Positions 36,319 through 43,576 of a stretch of 64,000 nucleotides of DNA are shown here, in pieces. The translations under genes were made by a program, and so were the position numbers. Source of the DNA: Microbispora hainanensis (lineage in GTDB: Bacteria > Actinomycetota > Actinomycetes > Streptosporangiales > Streptosporangiaceae); NCBI RefSeq assembly GCF_036186745.1, contig NZ_CP108086.1:992001-1056000 (forward strand), given 5' to 3'. Numbering within the stretch: the first letter of the stretch is position 1; each line of letters begins with the position of its first letter. Under the pieces are notes generated by a model, which ran no database searches, was not told where the DNA came from, and saw only the letters and a list, made by a program, of their open reading frames with translations.

Positions 36319-36720
36319 CTATCCGCCGTGATTCGGCAGCATTTTCTCGATCGCGGCGACGACCGGCAGATCCGCGGGAAGCCAGGGGACGTCGTAGAGC
36401 TCGTGCGGCTCCAGCCAGCGCAGCGCGAGGTGCTCCAGCGGGCGGGGCACACCCGTGACGACGGTCGCGAGCCACACACGCATCACCCAGTCGCCGTGCA
36501 GGGGCCAGTCGCCGCCGACCCGGCGTCCGAGGGCGACCTCGACCCCGAGCTCCTCGACGCACTCGCGCACCAACGCCGCGTGCTCGTCCTCCCCCGGGTC
36601 GACCTTGCCTCCGGGGAACTCCCAGCCCCCGCGCAGCGCCGGGGGCTCGGCCCGCTGGGCGGCGAGGAGACGGCCGCCCTCGACGATCGCGGCGCCGACG
36701 ACGAGACGCGGGCCCGTCAC
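36319..36720 (-). CDS. Nudix hydrolase (MutT/8-oxo-dGTPase-like)
   Basis: 133 aa. A complete Nudix box, GGKVDPGEDEHAALVRECVEELGV, fits GX5EX7REUXEEXGU. N-terminal VVGAAIVEGGRLLAAQRAEPPALRGGWEFPGG is typical of MutT-like pyrophosphohydrolases that clean oxidised nucleotides. The GTG start overlaps the stop of the wall-hydrolase gene (GTGA), so it is translated as part of the secretion operon. Why a sanitising enzyme should be coupled there is unclear; it may be chance operon capture. Confidence 0.88.
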   Translation of the reverse strand: MTGPRLVVGAAIVEGGRLLAAQRAEPPALRGGWEFPGGKVDPGEDEHAALVRECVEELGVEVALGRRVGGDWPLHGDWVMRVWLATVVTGVPRPLEHLALRWLEPHELYDVPWLPADLPVVAAIEKMLPNHGG

Positions 36721-37862
36721 GTCTGGGCCCTCTTGAGCTGCTCGATGACGGTCTCGTTCTCCAGCGGCCGGGTGAACCCCACGATGTTGGGCCGGTCACG
36801 GTACGTCGTGACCTTGATGGGCCCGCACAGCGTGCACCGCGCCTCGATCATCTTGCCGGGCGACACGACCATCCCGACATGCCCGGGATTGTCCTTAGAG
36901 GTGCCGGGGCCGGCGTTGAAGAAGACGAGGTCGCCGGGCTGCTCCTCGCCCGCCTCGATCTTCACGCCGAAGGGCCACTGGCCGAAGGTCGTGCGGGGAA
37001 TGGTCAGACCCGCGTTGCGGTAGGCCATGTAGATGATTCCCGAGCAGTCGAAGGCGTCCGGGCCCGTGCCGCCCCACCGGTACGGCTTGCCCCGCTGCGC
37101 CAGAGCGTACTCGAGGATCTTGCGGACGACGTCGTCGGGGGCGCTGTCGACGAAGCCGGAGTCGCAGGCCGGGTCGGCGTCGGGCGGCAGGCCGATCTCC
37201 CCGGTCGCCGCGTAGCGCTTGGCGATCTCCAGCACCTGGTCGACGTACCAGGTGGCCCGGTTGTAGACGAAGATCGCCCTTCTGAGGTCGTCGGGCGCGC
37301 CGTTGCGCTTGAGCATCTTGGCCGCGCCGAGGATCGCGTCCGCCGGGTCGTAGACGTCGCCGTAACCGTCCCCGTCGCCGTCGGAGGCGTAGCCGTTGAT
37401 CCCCGGCTCGATCTTGATCCTCGGCTGGCCGCCCCAGGTGCTGATGAGGAACTGCATCGGCCCCGCGGCCCCCGCGTAGTTGGTGCCGCTGCGCACCCCC
37501 GGCAGCGTCGAGCGGCCGTGGTTCGTCTCCCGCTTGCCGATGGCGGCCAGGACGTTCCACTGCACACCGATCTGCTTGCCGAACTTCTTGTAGAGCTCCA
37601 GGTAGTCGGCCGGGATGTCGCCCTGGGCGGTCTGCGAGACGTCGGCGGCGCCCTCCCCCGTGGCCGCCTGCGCGCAGTTCTCCGCCGCGCCGCCGCCGAA
37701 GAGGATCGACGGGCTGGGCGTCATCAGGATGATCGAGCCGAACAACGTGGCCGGGACGATCACGATGAGGGCCACGGCGATCATCCGCCAGTCCCGCCCC
37801 GCCGACGCGAGCCTGCGTACGACGCGCGTCGAGGCGGGAGTCATGCGCGGCGGAGCGGTCAC
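36717..37862 (-). CDS. Bifunctional peptidoglycan hydrolase (lytic transglycosylase + NlpC/P60)
   Basis: 381 aa. An N-terminal TM (~27-49) anchors it outside. The SLT-like domain follows (~85-225; catalytic Glu in GKRETNHGRS, then AGAAGPMQF), and then the NlpC/P60 domain (~243-370; Cys in FDCSGIIYMAY, His in PGHVGMV). This is the architecture of CwlT/VirB1-like enzymes that open the wall for Gram-positive type IV secretion. GTG 37862 overlaps the upstream gene by 4 nt and its own stop overlaps the Nudix start. Confidence 0.9.
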   Translation of the reverse strand: MTAPPRMTPASTRVVRRLASAGRDWRMIAVALIVIVPATLFGSIILMTPSPSILFGGGAAENCAQAATGEGAADVSQTAQGDIPADYLELYKKFGKQIGVQWNVLAAIGKRETNHGRSTLPGVRSGTNYAGAAGPMQFLISTWGGQPRIKIEPGINGYASDGDGDGYGDVYDPADAILGAAKMLKRNGAPDDLRRAIFVYNRATWYVDQVLEIAKRYAATGEIGLPPDADPACDSGFVDSAPDDVVRKILEYALAQRGKPYRWGGTGPDAFDCSGIIYMAYRNAGLTIPRTTFGQWPFGVKIEAGEEQPGDLVFFNAGPGTSKDNPGHVGMVVSPGKMIEARCTLCGPIKVTTYRDRPNIVGFTRPLENETVIEQLKRAQT

Positions 37863-38506
37863 GGCGTGCTGTCCCCGTCCTGACCGGCGTCGGCCAGTTG
37901 CAGGTCGTACACCCGCCAGTCGGTCCCTGCCTTGATCACGGTCACGGCGAAGCGCTCGGGCACGTCCTTCTGGCCGTTCTTGTCCGTGACGTGACGGACC
38001 GAGTCGACGACGAACACCACCTGGTCGGCCGTCATGTCGCGGATCGTCGTCACCTTCGCCGACCCCTTGGAGGTCACCTGGTCGGCCTCGTTCTGCTCCA
38101 CCACGGCGGGATCGGTGACGGTCCTGGTGATCTGCCCGCCGAACTCGTCGGTCGCGAACCGCTTCAGCCGGTCGGCGCGCGCCGCCGGCTCATCTCCGGG
38201 CGAGAAGGTGCCGTACGCCTCGGTGAAGCGGCGCGCGAGGTCGGCCGCGGCACCGATCTCCTGCCTCGACAGCGGCAGGTACGCGTACACGTCGAAGGCG
38301 CCCGGAGTCGTCGCCACCGGGCTGGGCTCGCGGGCCGCGGCCGTCGCCCGCGAGGTGGCGACGACCGACTGCTCCCTCGTCTGCTCGTCTCCCGAGGAGG
38401 AGTCCGACGGCCCGCTCATCGTGAGGTAGACGCCGACGGCGGCGAGCACCACAACGGCCGCCGCGAAGGCGAGCCCCTTCCCCCGATCACTGTTTCGGCT
38501 TCTCAT
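37859..38506 (-). CDS. Membrane-anchored secretion-cluster protein, unknown fold
   Basis: 215 aa from ATG 38506, 19 nt after the TrbL-like stop. One N-terminal TM (GLAFAAAVVVLAAVGVYLTM), a Ser/Thr/Ala-rich spacer, then a ~150-residue globular part (ADLARRFTEAYGTFSPGDEP... to RFAVTVIKAGTDWRVYDLQLADAG) with the alternating pattern of an NTF2/VirB8-like domain. Similar anchored NTF2-like proteins serve as periplasmic scaffold subunits. That assignment is inference. Confidence 0.7.
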   Translation of the reverse strand: MRSRNSDRGKGLAFAAAVVVLAAVGVYLTMSGPSDSSSGDEQTREQSVVATSRATAAAREPSPVATTPGAFDVYAYLPLSRQEIGAAADLARRFTEAYGTFSPGDEPAARADRLKRFATDEFGGQITRTVTDPAVVEQNEADQVTSKGSAKVTTIRDMTADQVVFVVDSVRHVTDKNGQKDVPERFAVTVIKAGTDWRVYDLQLADAGQDGDSTP

Positions 38507-38525
38507 GACGGCGCGGAGGTTCCCG

Positions 38526-41072
38526 TCAGTCGCCGGAGTCGCGGTCGGCGGGCTTGGCCCAGAACGGAGTGGGCGCGTCGCCGTCGCGGCGCGTGCTCTC
38601 TCCCCTGCTCGGCAGCCAGAGCGGCGGCGGCTCGGCCGAACGGGGACGGCTGGACGACCCGCCGAAGATGCCGCCGGACGAACCCGACTCGCGCGGGGCG
38701 GGCCGGGACCGGCCGCCGTCGCTGCGGCGGGACGATCCGCCGAAGATCCCACCGGACGAACCACCCGACGAACCACCGGACGACCGGTTCGAGGACCTGC
38801 CCGACGAGCCGCGCGAGCCGCCGCCGAAGAACCCGCCCGAGCCGCCGCCGGACGACCGGGTGGACGACGGCCGGGAGGCCCAGCCGCCACCGGACCTGCC
38901 GCCGAACCAGCCGCCACCACCGGATCCGCCGCTCGATCCACCGGACGACCCGCCGCTCGACCCGCCGCTCAGACGGCCGCGGGACGGCGCGGGCTGTGCT
39001 GTGGCTGACGCGGCAGACGGCGCGGGCACGGGGGACACGCCGGTGACCCGCTGCGGCGGGCTACCCGCCGACGCCGCAGACGCCGCGGACGCCGCGGACG
39101 CCGCGGACGCCGCCGACACGGCCTGTGCCGCCTGTGCCGCGGGGCGCTTGCCCGGGCCCGACGGCATGGACGCTCGTACGGCCCCGGCGGGGCGCACGCC
39201 CGAGAGGTTGAGCGGCGGGGCCGTACCCGGACGCGAGGCGGTGACCCCGGCCTTGCGGCGGCCGGCCCCCTGCGCGTCGGCGTCGAGCGGCGCGGGTTGC
39301 GCCCCCGCACGCGCTCCCGCCTGGGCGGGGACGTTGCTTGCGCCCTCCTCGCCGCGCACGCGGCCCTGCGCCACGCCCGTCGCGGCGGCCGCCGCCGTGC
39401 CCGCACCGGTCGCCATCGCGACCGCGCCCATGACCGGCTCGGCCTTGCGCAGCCCCCACCGGGCCGCCCGGGCCGCCGCCACCGGCGGCAGCGCGTTGGC
39501 CGCCCGCGAGAGGGTCGGCGCGGTCGCGGCCTCGCCGAGCATCCGGGTGGTGATCGTGTGCCCGTCCATCGAGGCGAACAGGTGCTGGAACGGCCGTCTG
39601 TAGAAGAAGACCGCGATCGTCAGCAGCGCCATGAACAGGATCTGCATGCCCCAGGGCAGGCTGGTCGAGATGATCAGCGCGTAGCCGTACACGAGGACGC
39701 CCAGCACCAGGGCCAGCACCGCCTGACGCAGCAGGGTGCCGACCAGCATCTCCACCCAGCGCATGGCGATGATGCGGCCGGAGCCCGGATGCACGCCGAT
39801 CAACAGGAAGACCGGTCCGAGCATCAGCAGCAGCAGGAAGCCGACCTTCAGCACGAGCAGCGACACCGCGACGAGGAAGATCAGCAGACCGGCGACCATC
39901 GCGGCGATGAACGCGCCGATCGCGATGCCCAGGCGGCTGGTCCAGTCCTTGCCCTGGAACAGGAAGTACGCCGGGGTGCTCTGCATCGGCTTGGCGATCT
40001 CCTCCTCGAACCGCTGCTGGTGCGAGTCGGAGGCCGGCGTCTGGTCGGCGGCCTGCTCGGCGGCGTCGATCGCCTGGAGGTTGAGCAGCTTGGCGCCCAG
40101 ACCCTTCACGAGACCGGAGTTGGGGTCGGCCGTGCCGAACTCGCCCATCAGCCACGGCTTGCAGACCAGGACCGACCACAGCGCGTCGGCGTTCTGCGCC
40201 ACACCGGGCGTGCCCTGGCGGCCGTACCCGCCCGCCGTCGGGGCGCTCGGCACCTCGCCCGGCGCGGTCTCCTTCATCGGCAGGCACGACGCGCCGCCCG
40301 CCCCGGGCAGCCCGGAGAACGCCGAGTTCACGATCTCGCCGGTCTTGTCGGTGACGGTCTTGCCGAGGCTGGTGAAGTCACCCGGACGGCTGAAGAACCA
40401 GATGGCGACCGTGACCGCGAGGACCATCCAGATGACGCCCTCGGTGGTCGTCGTCGCGCGCTTGCGGATCAGGCCGTACCACGCCAGCCAGATCGCGCCG
40501 AGGATGACGATCGGCCGCAGGTAGGGCCAGTACATCGCGTTGGCCAGGTTGGTGACGATCTCGTCGGCGACGTCCTTGATGGGCTGCAGCGGGCCCTCGG
40601 TCGCCGCCGCCTGGTAGGTGCTGATCGTCAGCCGGTCGACGGCCTTGGCCCACGAGAAGACCGTGTTGGCCCACGCGTTGCCGAGCACGGCCGTGACGTC
40701 GGAGCACCCGAGGTCATAGGTGTGCCAGAACTGGCCGGCCATGCCGTACCGCTCATAGTTGGTCTGCGGCTCCTTCGGCGCCTGCGCCGTGTTCTGGCCG
40801 GTGTTCTGACCTGTGTTCTGGCCGGCCACCGCGTCGTCGGTCGCCGGTGGCTGGACCAGCCCGTCGACGCCGCCGCCGACGATCTCGGGGGCGAGGTTGG
40901 GCGACAGGTCACAGGGCCCGACCGCGCTCGCCGTACTGGTGGGAAAAACCAGGGGAAGCGTCACGAACGCCGCGAAGGCGACGAGAAGCAGGGCCAGGGT
41001 CCGGCGGACCCGCCTGCCACGTCTGCCGCCCTCCCGGGTGCGACCCCTGGGACCGTTCCTGCGCACGCTCAC
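38526..41072 (-). CDS. TrbL/VirB6-like polytopic channel protein with Gly/Ser-rich tail
   Basis: 848 aa. A positively charged start and TM (LALLLVAFAAFVTLPLVF) are followed by an extracytoplasmic part containing AGQNTGQNTGQNTAQ, then about seven TM segments between ~160 and ~510 (YLRPIVILGAIWLAWYGLI, WMVLAVTVAIWFF, MVAGLLIFLVAVSLLVL, LLLLMLGPVFLLIG, MQILFMALLTIAVFFY). The long cytosolic tail is low complexity: AAS repeats, GGSSGGSSGG runs and GIFGGSS motifs. The arrangement fits the VirB6/TrbL family (TcpH-like) that forms the inner-membrane channel. GTG 41072 follows AGGAGG and overlaps the VirB4-like stop by 4 nt. Confidence 0.82.
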   Translation of the reverse strand: MSVRRNGPRGRTREGGRRGRRVRRTLALLLVAFAAFVTLPLVFPTSTASAVGPCDLSPNLAPEIVGGGVDGLVQPPATDDAVAGQNTGQNTGQNTAQAPKEPQTNYERYGMAGQFWHTYDLGCSDVTAVLGNAWANTVFSWAKAVDRLTISTYQAAATEGPLQPIKDVADEIVTNLANAMYWPYLRPIVILGAIWLAWYGLIRKRATTTTEGVIWMVLAVTVAIWFFSRPGDFTSLGKTVTDKTGEIVNSAFSGLPGAGGASCLPMKETAPGEVPSAPTAGGYGRQGTPGVAQNADALWSVLVCKPWLMGEFGTADPNSGLVKGLGAKLLNLQAIDAAEQAADQTPASDSHQQRFEEEIAKPMQSTPAYFLFQGKDWTSRLGIAIGAFIAAMVAGLLIFLVAVSLLVLKVGFLLLLMLGPVFLLIGVHPGSGRIIAMRWVEMLVGTLLRQAVLALVLGVLVYGYALIISTSLPWGMQILFMALLTIAVFFYRRPFQHLFASMDGHTITTRMLGEAATAPTLSRAANALPPVAAARAARWGLRKAEPVMGAVAMATGAGTAAAAATGVAQGRVRGEEGASNVPAQAGARAGAQPAPLDADAQGAGRRKAGVTASRPGTAPPLNLSGVRPAGAVRASMPSGPGKRPAAQAAQAVSAASAASAASAASAASAGSPPQRVTGVSPVPAPSAASATAQPAPSRGRLSGGSSGGSSGGSSGGSGGGGWFGGRSGGGWASRPSSTRSSGGGSGGFFGGGSRGSSGRSSNRSSGGSSGGSSGGIFGGSSRRSDGGRSRPAPRESGSSGGIFGGSSSRPRSAEPPPLWLPSRGESTRRDGDAPTPFWAKPADRDSGD

Positions 41073-43546
41073 GATCGCACCTCCTGCGCGACCCCCGACC
41101 GACCGGAGCCCCCGTCAAGAAGATCATGCACGTTCTCGTTGGGTTTGTCGTGTGTCGGATTGGTGTCAAGCCAGCGCAGCAGCTCTTCCGAGATAAGGTC
41201 CACCCCGATACGGCCGGCCCGGCCGTCCAGATCCCGGAAGACGCACTCCCCGTTGCCCAGGGAACGCAGCACCGCCTTGTGCTCCTCCGACGGGTCGACG
41301 CCCAGGAGCTCCATCACGTGCTCGACCTCCACGCGTTCCGTCGAACGGAACGCGAAGACCGACGACAGACAGTTGGTCACCTGCTCGTTGAGCAGGTCAC
41401 CGGCGTTCTGTGAGACCAGGACGAGCGCCGTGTTGCGCGAGCGGCCCATCCGGGAGACCTCCGGCACGAGCTTGGCGCCCTCGGGGGTGGACGTGATCGC
41501 CCACGCCTCGTCGAGGAAGATCGCCTTCGGCGTGCGCCGGTCGAGCCCGTTCATCAGGCGGCGCGCGAACTGCGACACCAGATAGAGCAGCGCGACCGAC
41601 AGCCGCTGCTCGTAGGAGTAGTCGTCCCTGGCCGTCATCACGTCGGGCAGCGTGAGGCCGCCGAGCGTGAACACGGTCGTCCAGCCCTCGGTGTCGATCT
41701 GCTCGCCGCCCGAGGCGTCGAAGCACAGCCGGGCGAGGTGCATCTCCGACATCGACCGCAGCACGGCGCCGAGGTTCTTCGACGCCGGGTCGGTCGACTG
41801 CTCCAGGTGATCCACGACCTTGCCCAGCGAGGGGTCGGGCTCGTTGGAGACCGCGGCGACCGCCTGGATCATGGCGGACTCGCGCTCCTCCGACATCCTC
41901 GGCAGCAGCAGCCGCAGGGTCTCGGTCGCCATCGTCTTCTTCGTCGCGATGTCGTCGCCGAACGAGAACGGGTCGAGCAGGCCCGGCGAGGCCGATCCCA
42001 GCGGGATGACCCTGGCTCTGCGGCCCCGGTCGCGCAGCAGCCGTACGAGCGACTCGGCGTCGCCCTTGGGGTCGATGACCGCGATCGTGACGCCGCGCAG
42101 CGCCATCTGGTAGATCAGCAGCAGCGCGAGCGTGGTCTTGCCACCGCCCGGCTCACCGGTGATCGCGATGGCGGTCGGGCGGTTGCGCGCCGCCGCGACG
42201 AGCGGATCGAAGTGCACGATGCTGCGCGCCCGCCCCAGCGTCTCCCCCACGTACGGCCCGATCCAGCCGGCGTTCGACTCGTCCACCCGGTCGCCGAGCT
42301 CGACGGTCGCCGTGGCCATGCCGCCCGCGATCGTGCGCAGCGGCTGCCGCTGGGCGTACGCGTTGACCCGCAGCCGCTCGCCGGGAAGGGCCTCGCAGAA
42401 CAGCGAGAACTGGTCGCCGGTGGAGTTGACGACGTCGATGCCGATGTCGCGGTAGTGCTCCACGACGGCCTCGACCCGCTGGACGCACATCTCCTCGGTC
42501 GGCGCGCTCACGCTCAGGCGGTGCCAGCCGTACACGAACGGCAGGCGTTCCTTGGTGATGCCGTGCTCCAGCATGCGGGCGGCGTCGATCTGCTCGGCCA
42601 GCGCGAGCGGCGCCTCCGCGCCCGCCTCGCGGATGTGGATGTCCATGTCGCGGGCGTGGGCCAGCTTGCGCGCCACGTCCTTGCTCGCCCTGACCGGGGG
42701 GATCAGCCGCATCCGGCTGGAGATCTCCACGGGGAACGGCAACTGGTCGGCGAAGTGCAGCCACGGCTCGCCGTCGGGGAACGGCATGAGGTCGGGGAAC
42801 CGGGCGAACGACAGGTGCGCGGTGTAGGAGTCTCCGGCCGGCTGCTCGATCCGCAGCAGCGACCTGCCGTTGTGGATCTGCCCCTCGACCAGCGCCTCGA
42901 TCTCGCCCTTGCCCCACCTGCGGCGCGGCGTGGCCGAAGGGGACGGCTCGCCGAGGCCGCCCGCCGCCGCGTGCTGGAACAGCCAGGCGATCTCCGTCGA
43001 GGTGGCGTGGCGGGCGTAGAGCGCGCTGGAGGCCAGGGCCCGGCCGAGCCGCTCGGCGGCCTCGGTCCACCGGGTGATCTCCTTGTCCGGCACGTGATCG
43101 TCCTCGATGCCGAGCGCCTTCTCGCTGCGCTGGTAGAAGCCGAAGAGCTGGGCCAGCACGCCGGTGCCGAGCTGCGCGCCACGCGGCCCGAGCCGTACGC
43201 CGAGATAGACCTCCTTGCTCCAGAAGTCCTTGGCCCAGACGTGGCGGTACATCTCCTCCAGGTACTCCCGCCAGCCCGGGCCCTCGTCGGAGGTCGAGTT
43301 GAGCGCCATCGCCCACTCCGCCGCCGGGTAGGCCCGGTGCGCGATGCGCAGGTGCACCTCGGCGTCGGACATCCTGATCGCGGCCAGCGCGATCGTGATG
43401 TTGGTGGCCAGCGCCTCGCGCTCCTCGGGGGTGAGGAACTCGTAGCTCACCGTCGGCAGCCGGAAGTAGGCCCAGGCCGCCGAGTCGGTGAGAAGAACCC
43501 GGTCGTCGAAGTAACGCACCGCGAGGCGACTGCGCGCCCTGCTCAT
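41069..43546 (-). CDS. VirB4-like conjugation/secretion ATPase
   Basis: 825 aa. The N-terminal ~460 residues are the VirB4-type non-ATPase part. The RecA-like domain has Walker A AITGEPGGGKTTLALLL (~475), Walker B KAIFLDEAWAIT (~700) and LVLVSQNAGDLLNEQ downstream, a motif typical of VirB4/TraC. It powers assembly and substrate transfer at the inner membrane. Length matches Gram-positive homologs (TcpF, ConE). The start lies 30 nt after the TcpE-MinD stop. Confidence 0.9.
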   Translation of the reverse strand: MSRARSRLAVRYFDDRVLLTDSAAWAYFRLPTVSYEFLTPEEREALATNITIALAAIRMSDAEVHLRIAHRAYPAAEWAMALNSTSDEGPGWREYLEEMYRHVWAKDFWSKEVYLGVRLGPRGAQLGTGVLAQLFGFYQRSEKALGIEDDHVPDKEITRWTEAAERLGRALASSALYARHATSTEIAWLFQHAAAGGLGEPSPSATPRRRWGKGEIEALVEGQIHNGRSLLRIEQPAGDSYTAHLSFARFPDLMPFPDGEPWLHFADQLPFPVEISSRMRLIPPVRASKDVARKLAHARDMDIHIREAGAEAPLALAEQIDAARMLEHGITKERLPFVYGWHRLSVSAPTEEMCVQRVEAVVEHYRDIGIDVVNSTGDQFSLFCEALPGERLRVNAYAQRQPLRTIAGGMATATVELGDRVDESNAGWIGPYVGETLGRARSIVHFDPLVAAARNRPTAIAITGEPGGGKTTLALLLIYQMALRGVTIAVIDPKGDAESLVRLLRDRGRRARVIPLGSASPGLLDPFSFGDDIATKKTMATETLRLLLPRMSEERESAMIQAVAAVSNEPDPSLGKVVDHLEQSTDPASKNLGAVLRSMSEMHLARLCFDASGGEQIDTEGWTTVFTLGGLTLPDVMTARDDYSYEQRLSVALLYLVSQFARRLMNGLDRRTPKAIFLDEAWAITSTPEGAKLVPEVSRMGRSRNTALVLVSQNAGDLLNEQVTNCLSSVFAFRSTERVEVEHVMELLGVDPSEEHKAVLRSLGNGECVFRDLDGRAGRIGVDLISEELLRWLDTNPTHDKPNENVHDLLDGGSGRSGVAQEVRS

Positions 43547-43576
43547 CGACCTCTCACCAGCTTCCTCGCTCGCCCC

